Of a DNA stretch of 64,000 bases, positions 19,824 to 28,947 are shown piece after piece. The stretch comes from Palsa-1392 sp963819975. Lineage in GTDB: Bacteria; Verrucomicrobiota; Verrucomicrobiia; Chthoniobacterales; UBA10450. The stretch's first letter is position 1. Every line of letters starts with the position of its first letter. The notes under the pieces are model-generated. The model was given only the letters and a program-made list of their open reading frames with translations, had not been told where the DNA came from and did no database searches. The stretch is taken from positions 124,001 through 188,000 of the forward strand of contig CAWFYE010000004.1 of the NCBI GenBank assembly GCA_963819975.1. The letters run 5' to 3'. The position numbers were made by a program, and so were the translations under genes.

Positions 19824-20519
19824 CTATTGCGGGTTGAGTACCGGGTTGTTTGTCGCATCGAGCCAATCGGTGGCCGCGGCGAAAAGGCCGGTCGTGTTTC
19901 CAGGACGGATTACAGTCTTGGTCGTTGCATCGACTTTCATGATTTGCCCACTGGCGTCGGTAAAAATGACGATCGCTTTCTTAGCTGCCCAGACGCCGCC
20001 CTGGTTCGACTTGTTGGTGTCGTAAACTGGGATCGTCGTGCTGAAACCATCCGCCAAGAGAGGAAAAGCGGGGTTGGAAGTGTCGGTCAAGCCGGCGACG
20101 TAAGCATAAGTGTTCTCTCCTGCCTTGAGCGTATCGGTGCGAGTCCCCGAGGTCGCAGGATCAATCTTGTTGTCAGGATTTTTCGGCGTCCACTTCGAGG
20201 AGGCGACGGTGAAGACGTCTTCACTTTGGAGGTAATTCGGAAAGAGCCACCAAAAGGCGTCGTTCGAGACGGTTGGCAGCGTATCAGGCGCAGAGTTGTA
20301 ATCGAGAGCCGGCTGCTTGGAAGGGAAAAAGCCGTTGTTGTCGCTGGCAAAGAGTTTGAGGGCCACGCCGACTTGTTTGGCGTTGGACAGATCTTTGGTT
20401 TGGTTCGCGCGTTCCGTAACTCCGTTAAAGACTGGCAGCGCGATGCTGGCCAAAATGGCAATGATTGTGATCACGACCAGGAGTTCGATGAGGGTGAAGG
20501 CTGAGTTGTTTTTTTTCAT
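19824..20519 (-). CDS. Type IV pilin-like / type II secretion pseudopilin
   Basis: 231 residues. Class III prepilin leader: MKKNNSAF cut before TLIEL, then the hydrophobic helix LVVITIIAILASIALPVF; the rest is a soluble globular domain (residues 40-230) of the sort seen in the many scattered pseudopilins of Verrucomicrobia and Planctomycetes. Assembly needs a PilD-type peptidase encoded elsewhere. Convergent with xseA (9 bp apart). The role could be secretion, adhesion or DNA uptake; it cannot be told from the sequence. Confidence 0.9.
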   Translation of the reverse strand: MKKNNSAFTLIELLVVITIIAILASIALPVFNGVTERANQTKDLSNAKQVGVALKLFASDNNGFFPSKQPALDYNSAPDTLPTVSNDAFWWLFPNYLQSEDVFTVASSKWTPKNPDNKIDPATSGTRTDTLKAGENTYAYVAGLTDTSNPAFPLLADGFSTTIPVYDTNKSNQGGVWAAKKAIVIFTDASGQIMKVDATTKTVIRPGNTTGLFAAATDWLDATNNPVLNPQ

Positions 20520-20588
20520 TTGGGTGGATGTTGAGGCCGAGACTGCGCAATTGCCCTAAAAGGGTCAACAGGAAAATTTGAGAGTCAG

Positions 20589-22871
20589 TTAACCAGTTAA
20601 CGCCTGTGGCTGTTTGCTTTTGGCCGCTGCTGCCGCACCGACGTCTTTCGGTTTGGACGCGCCCGCCACTTCGCGCTTGAAGGCGAGCAGAGCGAGCGGA
20701 GGCAAATTCACCACGATCGAATGCGTCCGCCCCTGCCATTCGATTGCCTCCGCCTCCAAGCCACCGAGGTTGCCGACGTTGCTCCCGCCATAGGTTTCGC
20801 CATCGGTGTTGATGATCTCCCTGTAAAAGCCGTCACCCGGCACGCCCATCCGGTAGTTGTAACGGACGACCGGCGTGGCATTGACCGCAAAAACCAGGAC
20901 CTCGCCTTCCCGCGAGCGGCGCAGGAAAGCGACCACGCAGTTATCCGCGTCGTGGAAATCGATCCACTCGAAGCTCTCGTGCGAATCATCCATGTCCCAG
21001 AGCGCGGGCTCGTTCCGGTAAACGTGATTCAAATGCTGGACCAACCGGCGCAGGCCGTCGTGACGCGGTAGATTCATCAGGTCCCAATCGAGACCAGTGT
21101 CGTGATTCCACTCCCGCCACTGGCCAAACTCGCAGCCCATGAAGAGCAGCTTTTTCCCAGGGTGCCCAAACATCCAGGCGTAGAACATCCGCAGGTTGGC
21201 AAACTTCTGCCATTCGTCGCCCGGCATCTTGTTAATCAGCGAACCTTTGCCATGCACCACTTCGTCGTGACTGAGGACGAGAATGAAGTGCTCCTGGAAG
21301 GCATACATGATGGAGAAGGTCACATTCCCCTGGTGAAAACGGCGGTAGATCGGATCGAGCGCCATGTAATGCAGAAAATCGTGCATCCAGCCCATGTTCC
21401 ATTTGAAGCCGAAACCGAGCCCGCCGAGATAGGTCGGCCGCGAGACGCCGGGCCAGGCGGTTGATTCCTCGGCGATCGTCATCACCCCGGGGAAACTCTC
21501 GTAGCACCACTCGTTAGTCTGTTTGAGAAAGAAAACCGCCTCGAGATTCTCGCGGCCGCCGAAGGCATTCGGGATCCATTGCCCGGGCTGGCGCGAGTAA
21601 TCGAGATAAAGCATCGAGGCGACCGCATCCACCCGCAGTCCGTCGATGTGATACTTATCCAGCCAGAAGAGCGCGTTGGCGGTCAGAAAATTGCGCACCT
21701 CGTTGCGGCCGAAGTTGAAAATCAGTGTGCCCCAATCCTGATGCTCGCCCTGCCGCGGATCGGCGTGCTCGTAGAGATCGGTTCCGTCAAATTCGGCCAG
21801 TCCATGCGCGTCCTTCGGAAAATGCGCCGGGACCCAGTCCATGATCACCCCGACCCCGGCGCGATGACAGGCATCGACGAAATGCCGCAGCTCGTCGGGA
21901 TTCCCAAACCGGCTCGTCGGAGCGTAGTAATTGGTCACCTGATAACCCCACGAACCTTCGAAGGGATGCTCCGCGATCGGGAGCAACTCAATGTGCGTGA
22001 AGCCCATCTCGAGGACATAAGGAAGCAGTCGATCGGCAAGCTCGAGATAACTCAGCGAGCGATTGCCATCCTCGGCCACCCGTTGCCAGGAACCGAGATG
22101 CACCTCGTAAATACTGACCGCGCTCTGTTGCCATTGCTTCTTTTCGCGCTCCGCCATCCACTGGCTGTCGCTCCATTGGTAACGCTCCAGGTCGTAAACC
22201 ATGGAAGAAGTCTGCGCCCCGTGCTGACTGAAATACCCAAACGGATCACTCTTCAAAAGGAGCGCGCCGCTCGCGGTCTTGATCTCAAACTTGTAATGCG
22301 CGCCCTCCTTTACCCCGGGAACGAAAATTTCCCAGGTGCCACTCCCCACGAGTTTACGCATCGGATGAACGCGACCATCCCAGAAGTTGAAGTCGCCGAC
22401 GACGCTGACCCGGCTCGCATTCGGCGCCCAGAGCGCAAAGTAGGTCCCACGCTCCCCACCGATCTCGCGCAAATGCGCCCCGAACTTATCGTAAAGCCGC
22501 TTGTGATTTCCCTCTGCAAAAAGGTGCAGATCGACCTCGCCCATGATCGGGCCATAGCTGTAGGGATCGCGCAGGAGCTGCTCGGAGCCGTCAAACGCGA
22601 TTACCTTCACGAGATAGGCAAAATCGCGCGATTCGTTAGGGACGGTCGCCTGGTAAAGACCCTCGATATGGAGTCGCTCCGCCGGGAAAACCTTCTTCTG
22701 GTCCTTGGCGGACACGACCTGGATCTCCTTCGCCTCCGGGCGGAAAATGCGAATCACCAGGTCAGCGCCCGAGCTATGCGGACCGAGGACGCGGAAAGGG
22801 TCGGAGTGGGAAGCATGGAGGAGGGCGGCGATCTCGTTCGGGTCGATGGGATGGATGGCAAATGAACTCAT
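20589..22871 (-). CDS. glgB: 1,4-alpha-glucan branching enzyme (GH13)
   Basis: 760 residues. Makes alpha-1,6 branches in glycogen. N-terminal CBM48-like domain(s), then the GH13 barrel with DWVPAHFPKD, the nucleophile motif GLRVDAVASMLYLDY, the acid Glu in IAEESTAWPGV and LSHDEVVHGKGSL; C-terminal all-beta domain. The tail after about residue 735 is Ala/Lys-rich and extra. A second, unrelated branching-enzyme-type gene (GH57) lies at 28947, so the genome may have two ways to branch glucan. Confidence 0.97.
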   Translation of the reverse strand: MSSFAIHPIDPNEIAALLHASHSDPFRVLGPHSSGADLVIRIFRPEAKEIQVVSAKDQKKVFPAERLHIEGLYQATVPNESRDFAYLVKVIAFDGSEQLLRDPYSYGPIMGEVDLHLFAEGNHKRLYDKFGAHLREIGGERGTYFALWAPNASRVSVVGDFNFWDGRVHPMRKLVGSGTWEIFVPGVKEGAHYKFEIKTASGALLLKSDPFGYFSQHGAQTSSMVYDLERYQWSDSQWMAEREKKQWQQSAVSIYEVHLGSWQRVAEDGNRSLSYLELADRLLPYVLEMGFTHIELLPIAEHPFEGSWGYQVTNYYAPTSRFGNPDELRHFVDACHRAGVGVIMDWVPAHFPKDAHGLAEFDGTDLYEHADPRQGEHQDWGTLIFNFGRNEVRNFLTANALFWLDKYHIDGLRVDAVASMLYLDYSRQPGQWIPNAFGGRENLEAVFFLKQTNEWCYESFPGVMTIAEESTAWPGVSRPTYLGGLGFGFKWNMGWMHDFLHYMALDPIYRRFHQGNVTFSIMYAFQEHFILVLSHDEVVHGKGSLINKMPGDEWQKFANLRMFYAWMFGHPGKKLLFMGCEFGQWREWNHDTGLDWDLMNLPRHDGLRRLVQHLNHVYRNEPALWDMDDSHESFEWIDFHDADNCVVAFLRRSREGEVLVFAVNATPVVRYNYRMGVPGDGFYREIINTDGETYGGSNVGNLGGLEAEAIEWQGRTHSIVVNLPPLALLAFKREVAGASKPKDVGAAAAAKSKQPQALTG

Positions 22872-23000
22872 GTCTCTTCCAAGAGACTATCGGTTGAGGT
22901 CGGCATTGCAATTATGGAGGGTCGATCGTCGCCTCTCCCTCGCCCAACGCGAACTTGATTTTAATTTTCATTAACCGCCACCTCACCGATATTTCCCGCG

Positions 23001-23927
23001 ATGGATGAGTCTCCGAAAGATCCCGCCGAGGCCCTGCTGCATACCTACAGCGCGGACGGCGGAATTAATTATCTCGATGCCGCGGCTACCCTCCCTTCGC
23101 GGCCCGCGATCGATGCCGCTTGCGTCGAACTGCTCAGCCTCCTTTTTCCCGGTTTCCACGGTGAGCCGATCGTGCACCAGGGTGATCTGCCCGCTCTCAC
23201 CCGCAGCCGGATTCGTTCCCTCCACGCCCGGCTCCACCCCGAGATGTGCAAGAGTCTCGCCCGCAAAGGCGGCAACGGTTCGGTCGAACCCGACGCCGAC
23301 CGGATCTTACGAAGCTTTTTCTCCCAGCTCGCGAGTGTGCGCGAGATGCTATGGACCGATATCGACGCGGCCTACGAAGGCGATCCAGCCTCGACCAGTT
23401 TTGAGGAAATCATCCTCGCCTATCCCTCGCTCGAGGCGATCGCGGTCCAGCGCATGGCGCATATTCTTTACCAGGCCAGCCTCCCGCTAATTCCGCGCAT
23501 GATGACGGAATGGGCGCACGGCCGGACCGGGATCGACATCCATCCTGGGGCGCAGATCGGATCGCATTTTTTTATCGATCACGGGACCGGCGTAGTGATC
23601 GGCGAGACCTGCGTGATCGGCGAACACGTGAAGCTTTATCACGGGGTGACGCTAGGCGCGCGCAGCTTCCAGAAAGATGAAGATGGCCACATCAAGAAAG
23701 GGGGCAAACGCCACCCCGACGTCGAGGATTACGTCACGATTTATCCCAACTCGACCGTCCTCGGCGGCGAGACAGTGATCGGCGCGCGGACCACGATCGG
23801 CGGCAATGTTTTTCTGACCCAGAGCGTCCCGCCCGATTCGCTTGTGGCCTACGATGGCAAGCCGTTCCAGGTCATGCAAAAGCGGAACCGCCCTCCCGCC
23901 GATGCCGACGCACCGGCCGAGCGATGA
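23001..23927 (+). CDS. cysE: Serine O-acetyltransferase
   Basis: 308 residues. Makes O-acetylserine for cysteine synthesis. N-terminal helical region, then a left-handed beta-helix with hexapeptide repeats starting GRTGIDIHPGAQIGSHFFIDHGTGVVIGETCVIG, with the catalytic His in DHGTG and the HxGVTLG motif. The longer N-terminus and the insert FQKDEDGHIKKGGKRHP match the EpsC/plant-like form. Its stop overlaps the start of the cysteine desulfurase by 4 bp, tying cysteine supply to sulfur mobilisation. Confidence 0.94.
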   Translation: MDESPKDPAEALLHTYSADGGINYLDAAATLPSRPAIDAACVELLSLLFPGFHGEPIVHQGDLPALTRSRIRSLHARLHPEMCKSLARKGGNGSVEPDADRILRSFFSQLASVREMLWTDIDAAYEGDPASTSFEEIILAYPSLEAIAVQRMAHILYQASLPLIPRMMTEWAHGRTGIDIHPGAQIGSHFFIDHGTGVVIGETCVIGEHVKLYHGVTLGARSFQKDEDGHIKKGGKRHPDVEDYVTIYPNSTVLGGETVIGARTTIGGNVFLTQSVPPDSLVAYDGKPFQVMQKRNRPPADADAPAER

Positions 23928-25096
23928 CCTATCTCGACTACAACGCGACTACTCCGCTCTGCGCGGCGGCCCGGCGCGCGATGCAGCCTTATTTCGAGGA
24001 GCACTTTGGCAACCCCTCGAGCGTCCATCGCGCCGGACGCGAAACGCGGGCTGCCCTCGACGAAGCGCGAGACCGCCTCGCGGGATTGTTAGGCGCAAAG
24101 CCGCACGAGATCATCTTCACCAGCGGCGGGACAGAAGCGAACAATCTCGCCCTGCTCGGCCTTGCGCGGCAGGCCGCGCCTAACGGAAAACACTTGATCA
24201 GCAATCGGGCGGAGCATCACGCGGTCCTGCACACTCTCGAGCATTTGGAAAAGCGCGAAGGCTTCGAGGTCACGTGGCTCGATCTTTCTCCAGAGGGTTT
24301 GATCGATCCCGACCAACTGGAACATGTCATTCGTCCGGAAACGACGCTCGTTTCGATCATGACCGCGAATAACGAAACCGGCGTCATTCAACCAATGGCG
24401 GAAATCGCGGCGCGCTGTCGGAAGCATGGCGTCCTTTTGCACAGCGACATGGTGCAGTCGTTCGGCAAACTGGACGCGAGTTCAGTTTCTTTGCTCTGCG
24501 ACGCGGCCAGTTTCGGTGCGCACAAATTCTATGGGCCGAAAGGTGCGGGTTTCCTCTTCCTCCGCTCCGGTTTGCCGATCGATCGTATCCAGTTCGGCGG
24601 CTCGCACGAAGGCGAGCGCCGTCCCGGGACCGAAAACGTGCCGGCGATTGTCGGGATGGCGGCGGCTGCGAAAGAAGTCCTGCATGATCTGCCTGGCGAA
24701 CAGGAGCGCGAGCGAGAATTGCGCGATGAGCTCTGGCGAGGCTTCGAGCGTGTCTCGCCCGCCCTGCAGCAAAACGCCGCTGGCGCGTCGCGCCTCGCGA
24801 ACACGCTCAATGTCAGCTTCCCCGGTTTTTCCTCCGAGACGCTCCTCATGGCGCTCGACCTGGAGGGGATCTGCGCCTCGAGCGGCTCGGCTTGCATGGT
24901 CGGGTCGGTCGTCGCTTCGCACGTTTTGCTCGCGCTTGGTCTCTCCGCTGAACGAGCCACCTCCGCCATTCGCTTCTCGCTAGGCAAAGAGACGACCGCT
25001 TCCGAAATCAGGCAGACCGTGGAGGCGGTAGAACGAATCTTGGAACGGCGCAATTCGCGCGCCCGCGCCGAGGCAGCGCCCCATGCTGTCGTTTAG
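23924..25096 (+). CDS. Cysteine desulfurase (NifS/IscS class)
   Basis: 390 residues, PLP-dependent. Removes sulfur from cysteine for Fe-S clusters and thio-modified tRNA. Start MTYLDYNATTP; the PLP lysine is in FGAHKFYGPKG; the catalytic Cys sits in SSGSACMVGS. The loop is short, as in NifS-like enzymes of the IscS group. Starts within the last codons of cysE (ATGA overlap) and its own end overlaps the SprT gene by 14 bp. No iscU follows; mnmA, which would use the sulfur, is 10 kb away. Confidence 0.95.
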   Translation: MTYLDYNATTPLCAAARRAMQPYFEEHFGNPSSVHRAGRETRAALDEARDRLAGLLGAKPHEIIFTSGGTEANNLALLGLARQAAPNGKHLISNRAEHHAVLHTLEHLEKREGFEVTWLDLSPEGLIDPDQLEHVIRPETTLVSIMTANNETGVIQPMAEIAARCRKHGVLLHSDMVQSFGKLDASSVSLLCDAASFGAHKFYGPKGAGFLFLRSGLPIDRIQFGGSHEGERRPGTENVPAIVGMAAAAKEVLHDLPGEQERERELRDELWRGFERVSPALQQNAAGASRLANTLNVSFPGFSSETLLMALDLEGICASSGSACMVGSVVASHVLLALGLSAERATSAIRFSLGKETTASEIRQTVEAVERILERRNSRARAEAAPHAVV

Positions 25097-25643
25097 TCAG
25101 CTCGAATTTACGCTCGCTTCTTCCCTCCCCGCGAGGCCGCCCGGTCGCGATCCGGCGCTGGAGGCCCTGGCACGCGAGCTTCTTCTCCAGCAGGGCGCAC
25201 CCGAACTGGCCGCGCGCGTCGTCGTCGAGTGGTCCGCCCGACTTCGCACCGCCGCGGGACGTGCCGAGTATCGAGCTTCGCAGGTTCTGCTTAATTGCCG
25301 CCTCTGCGCGCATGGCGAGGCGGAAGTCGATCGCACCCTGCGCCATGAGCTGGCGCATCTCCTCGCGCAATCGCGGGCCGGCCGCCGACGCCTCGCGCCC
25401 CATGGAATCGAGTGGCGCCGCGCTTGCGCCGATCTCGGCATCGCGGACGAAACGCGCTGTCACAACCTTCCTTTCCCGACCCGGCGGCAGGCTCGCCGTT
25501 ATTTGTATATCTGCACGAATTGCCGGCGCGAGTTCCCGCGCACGCGACCGCTTCGCCGTAGCTCGGCCTGCCTCGCCTGCTGCCGCAACTACAACCACGG
25601 CCGTTACGACCGGCGCTTCAAGCTTCAACTCGTTAGGCGTTAG
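25083..25643 (+). CDS. SprT-like zinc metalloprotease domain protein
   Basis: 186 residues. Metal site HELAH at residues 88-92 with a third His near 107 (LAPHGIEWRR), and a C-terminal zinc ribbon (Cys144, 147, 163, 166). Same layout as the SprT/Spartan family, whose eukaryotic members cut DNA-protein crosslinks; the bacterial role is unproven. Overlaps the desulfurase gene by 14 bp. The stop and the next gene's ribosome site both lie within a double CGTTAGG motif (25631-25644). Confidence 0.88.
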   Translation: MLSFSQLEFTLASSLPARPPGRDPALEALARELLLQQGAPELAARVVVEWSARLRTAAGRAEYRASQVLLNCRLCAHGEAEVDRTLRHELAHLLAQSRAGRRRLAPHGIEWRRACADLGIADETRCHNLPFPTRRQARRYLYICTNCRREFPRTRPLRRSSACLACCRNYNHGRYDRRFKLQLVRR

Positions 25644-25658
25644 GGGAGCGTGCGCGCC

Positions 25659-26480
25659 ATGATTCTTTGGCAGAAACAGGCCGCCGCGGCGTGGCTCGCG
25701 GACCATGAGCCGGGGCTCGTGAAAATCGCCGGGGAAAATCTCGCGATCGTGTCCCGGCCGGGTCGTGCGCGCAGTCTGGTCCAGATCGTCTGTCGCGGCC
25801 GGGGCATGGCCGAGAAGTTAGTGCGCAGGTTTGGGGGAGTCGCCGCAAGTTTGCCGCATGACTGGCTGGAAGGCTTCCAGTCGCGGGCCATCCATCCGCC
25901 GATTCGGATCGGACACCGGCTGGAGATCGTTAGGGAACCGGACCCTGCAAACGGCAAAGAGCGTCTCGTAATTCCCGCCGTCGGCGCCTTCGGGACGGGC
26001 GAACATTCCACGACCGCGATGTCGCTGCGATTGCTCGAAGAGACAACGCGAAATTTTCCACCCGGCTGGCGTTTGCTCGATGCCGGGACGGGCACGGGCA
26101 TTCTCGCCCTCGCCGCGCGCCGGTTCGGCGCGAAAGAGGTGCTCGGACTCGATCTCGATCCGCGCGCCATTCGGCATGCCCGGCAAAATGCGCGCGCGAA
26201 TCACATCTCGCGGGCGAAGTTCACGGTGACTAATGTTCTGCGCTGGAAGCCCGCGGTCCGCTACGACATCATTACGGCCAATCTCTTCAGCGAGTTGCTG
26301 ATCGCCGCGCTCCCGATCTTTCGCCGCGCGCTTCGGGCGAAGGGCTCAATGATCCTCTCCGGTATCCTGCGCGAACAGGCCGATTCTGTCGTCGATGCTC
26401 TCGCTCGCTCCGGCTTCGAGCTGGAAACGAAACGTCGCCGGGGCAAATGGATCGCCCTGTGCGCCAGCCGGAAAACCTAG
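25659..26480 (+). CDS. prmA: Ribosomal protein L11 methyltransferase
   Basis: 273 residues from the ATG at 25659 (a GTG three codons earlier is possible). Methylates L11 lysines with SAM. Class I methyltransferase motifs: PAVGAFGTGEHSTT (motif pre-I), LLDAGTGTGILALAA (SAM loop), VLGLDLDPRAIRHA, and DIITANLFSELL. A short N-terminal L11-binding region precedes them. The AGGGGAG just upstream looks like the Shine-Dalgarno. Confidence 0.93.
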   Translation: MILWQKQAAAAWLADHEPGLVKIAGENLAIVSRPGRARSLVQIVCRGRGMAEKLVRRFGGVAASLPHDWLEGFQSRAIHPPIRIGHRLEIVREPDPANGKERLVIPAVGAFGTGEHSTTAMSLRLLEETTRNFPPGWRLLDAGTGTGILALAARRFGAKEVLGLDLDPRAIRHARQNARANHISRAKFTVTNVLRWKPAVRYDIITANLFSELLIAALPIFRRALRAKGSMILSGILREQADSVVDALARSGFELETKRRRGKWIALCASRKT

Positions 26481-26578
26481 TTGAAGCCTCCTTAGCGGCA
26501 GCTACCTTCCACGCGTCCGAGCGACTCCGATTGCCTGCACACCCGCGGCTTAATCCTTCAGCCGCTCAGGATTTCCTT

Positions 26579-27655
26579 ATGCAGGCTGATCAACTTTCCT
26601 ACGTCATCGTCACCCCTTACTCGATGCGCAAATCGCGCACTGGCGGGATCGTTTCCCGCCTCATCTCCCGCACCGGGCTCGACCTGGTCGGCGGACGGAT
26701 GTTCGCCCCCAGCGAGGAACTCGTCCGGCGTTACACCGAGGGGATCGTCACCTCGCAGGACCCGCGGCATCGCGCCACCCAGGAATTCCTGCGCGATTAC
26801 GTCCGAAAGAATTTCACCGGCGAACGCGACAACCATCGCCCGCGCGTTCTGCTTCTCGTTTTTCGCGGACCAGACGCGATCGAGAAAATCCGCCACGTCG
26901 TCGGGCACATCGTGCACGAACGGACGAGCGGCGAGACGATTCGCGACACCTACGGCGATTACATCACGGACGAATCGGGCCAGGTGACCTATTTCGAGCC
27001 GGCCGTGATCGCTTCGCTCGATGAGGAGTCGGTCGAGGAAAACCTGAAACTCTGGGCGGAATTTTCCGACCGCGATGGCGGCATCCTCGACGACGTCATC
27101 ACTTATCCGACAGGCGCGAAAATCGAGAAGTCTCTCGTTCTCATCAAGCCCGATAATTTCAAGTTTCCCAACATCCGTCCGGGCGGCGTGATTGAAGTTT
27201 TCTCACGAACCGGGCTCTACATTATCGGGTTCAAAGTCGACCGCATGAGCGTGGGCCAGGCGGAGGAATTTTACGGGCCAGTCCTGACCGTTCTCGAAGA
27301 CAAACTCGGCGCGACCAAGGGCCGGGACGCGTGGGAGGATATTGTGGAATTCATGTCCGGCGGACGCCCGAGCGCAACGCCCGACGACAAGCGCCCCGCC
27401 CCCGGGACCGAGAAGTGCATTGCCATCGTCTACCAGGGCGAAGACGCGGTCCGTAAGATCCGCGACGTGCTCGGGCCGACCGATCCGAGCAAGGCGCCTC
27501 CGGGTTCCATCCGGCGCGAGTTTGGCCAGACCATCATGGTCAACGCCGCGCACGCCTCCGATTCGGCGGAGAACGCCAAACGCGAGATGGAAATCGTGCA
27601 GGTGAAGGAGAACAACCTGAAACCTTTGATTGAAAACTTCTACGCGCGCCGATAG
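26579..27655 (+). CDS. Two-domain nucleoside diphosphate kinase-like protein, N-terminal domain inactive
   Basis: 358 residues from the ATG at 26579 (the frame is open upstream into prmA, but that leader has no family character). Two NDK folds in tandem. The second (about 190-358) starts SLVLIKPDNFKFPN and carries the catalytic motif VNAAHASDSAENA, His325. The first (about 8-185) starts VIVTPYSMRKSRTGG and, where the His should be, has YFEPAVIAS (Val143), so it cannot form the phosphohistidine. Length is about 2.4 times a normal NDK. NDK balances NTP pools; whether this form does so or acts as a regulated dimer is unknown. Confidence 0.85.
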   Translation: MQADQLSYVIVTPYSMRKSRTGGIVSRLISRTGLDLVGGRMFAPSEELVRRYTEGIVTSQDPRHRATQEFLRDYVRKNFTGERDNHRPRVLLLVFRGPDAIEKIRHVVGHIVHERTSGETIRDTYGDYITDESGQVTYFEPAVIASLDEESVEENLKLWAEFSDRDGGILDDVITYPTGAKIEKSLVLIKPDNFKFPNIRPGGVIEVFSRTGLYIIGFKVDRMSVGQAEEFYGPVLTVLEDKLGATKGRDAWEDIVEFMSGGRPSATPDDKRPAPGTEKCIAIVYQGEDAVRKIRDVLGPTDPSKAPPGSIRREFGQTIMVNAAHASDSAENAKREMEIVQVKENNLKPLIENFYARR

Positions 27656-27685
27656 CTTGCGCTCCCCTTTTTTCGAAACTTTAAG

Positions 27686-28864
27686 ATGAATACTTTGGCC
27701 ATGGAAATTTCTACGCGCGCAGCCCAACTGACTCCCTCCCTCACTCTCTCGATCGACAGCAAAGCCAAGGCGATGAAAGCCGAAGGCATCGACATCTGCG
27801 GCTTCGGCGCCGGCGAGCCCGACTTCGATACTCCGGACCATATCAAGGCCGCGGCGATTGCAGCGCTGGAGCAGGGTTTCACGAAATACACTCCCAGCTC
27901 CGGTCTTCCCGAATTGCGCCAGGCGATCTCTGAAAAACTCGCGGCTGACAACGGCCTCGAGTATCGCCCGAGCCAAATCATCGTGAGCAACGGGGCCAAG
28001 CATGCCTGTTACAACGGCATCCTCGCGACCTGCGAACCGGGCGATGAAGTGATCATCCCCGCGCCTTATTGGGTGAGCTATCCCGATATGGTGAGGCTGG
28101 CCGGCGCCGAGCCGGTTATCGTTCAAACGAACGAGCGCAACGGCTGGAAAATGACCGCCGAAGAATTTGAAAACGCCATGACCCCGCGGACCAAGATGGT
28201 GATCATGAACAGTCCCGGCAATCCGACCGGTTCGGTCTACAGCCGGGAAGAATTGGAAGCGATCGTCGAGGTCGCGGCCGAGGAAGACATCTACATTTTG
28301 TCGGACGAAATCTACGAAAAGCTCGTCTATGACGACGCCAAACACGTCAGCATCGCCTCGCTCTCAAAACAGGCTTACGACCTCACAATCACGATTAATG
28401 GTTTCAGTAAATCGTATGCGATGACCGGCTGGCGGCTCGGCTACATGGCCGCGCCGGAAGCGATCGCGAAGGCGGTCGATTCGATCCAAAGCCACAGCAC
28501 TTCGAACCCGTGCTCCTTTGCGCAAAAAGGCGCGGTTGCCGCGCTCAAGGGCGATCAACAGCCGCTCTCCGACATGCACGACGAGTTCGATATGCGGCGC
28601 AATTACATGTTTGATCGCATCTCCAAGATCGCGAACATCACCGCCGTCAAGCCGCAGGGCGCGTTCTATGTTTTGGTCAACATCAGCCAGCTCGGCTTGA
28701 CCTCACAGAACTTCGCCGATCGCCTCCTGAGCAAGGCCAACGTCGCGGTCATCCCGGGCGCGGCTTTTGGCGACGATCGCACCATCCGCCTGAGCTACGC
28801 GACGAGCATCGACGTGATCAAAAAAGGGCTCGATCGGTTCCAGGATTTCTGCCGCACCTTGTAG
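27686..28864 (+). CDS. Aspartate aminotransferase, class I (subgroup Ib)
   Basis: 392 residues. Fold type I PLP aminotransferase: FGAGEPDFDTPDHIK substrate loop, SNGAKHACYNGIL, the NSPGNPTGSVYS aspartate region, PLP lysine in NGFSKSYAMTGWRLGY, and the terminal IRLSYAT Arg. Features match bacterial AspAT/prephenate-type transaminases; exact substrate not decided. The ATG five codons downstream (27701) is another possible start. Its TAG stop (28862-28864) lies in the left end of a palindrome reaching to the next start codon. Confidence 0.94.
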   Translation: MNTLAMEISTRAAQLTPSLTLSIDSKAKAMKAEGIDICGFGAGEPDFDTPDHIKAAAIAALEQGFTKYTPSSGLPELRQAISEKLAADNGLEYRPSQIIVSNGAKHACYNGILATCEPGDEVIIPAPYWVSYPDMVRLAGAEPVIVQTNERNGWKMTAEEFENAMTPRTKMVIMNSPGNPTGSVYSREELEAIVEVAAEEDIYILSDEIYEKLVYDDAKHVSIASLSKQAYDLTITINGFSKSYAMTGWRLGYMAAPEAIAKAVDSIQSHSTSNPCSFAQKGAVAALKGDQQPLSDMHDEFDMRRNYMFDRISKIANITAVKPQGAFYVLVNISQLGLTSQNFADRLLSKANVAVIPGAAFGDDRTIRLSYATSIDVIKKGLDRFQDFCRTL

Positions 28865-28947
28865 ACGCTTCGTTCTGCGAAGCGCGGGCTAGGCGCGATA
28901 TGCAAGACAAGCGCAAACCCGCGCGCCCTGAAGGGACGCGTCTACAA
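28859..28947. repeat. Cloverleaf-like palindromic element, copy 3
   Basis: Perfect 10-bp inverted ends: TTGTAGACGC (28859-28868) and GCGTCTACAA (28938-28947). Inside: CGCTTCG/CGAAGCG and GCGCGGG/CCCGCGC hairpins and a small CCC/GGG arm. It reaches from the stop codon of the aminotransferase to the first base of the GH57 start codon, so the entire intergenic gap is the element. Confidence 0.75.

Noticed and set aside
21579..22865. 428-codon plus-strand frame
   Set aside because: Antisense to glgB, which has all GH13 motifs.
27203..28345. 380-codon minus-strand frame
   Set aside because: Antisense to the NDK-like and aminotransferase genes.
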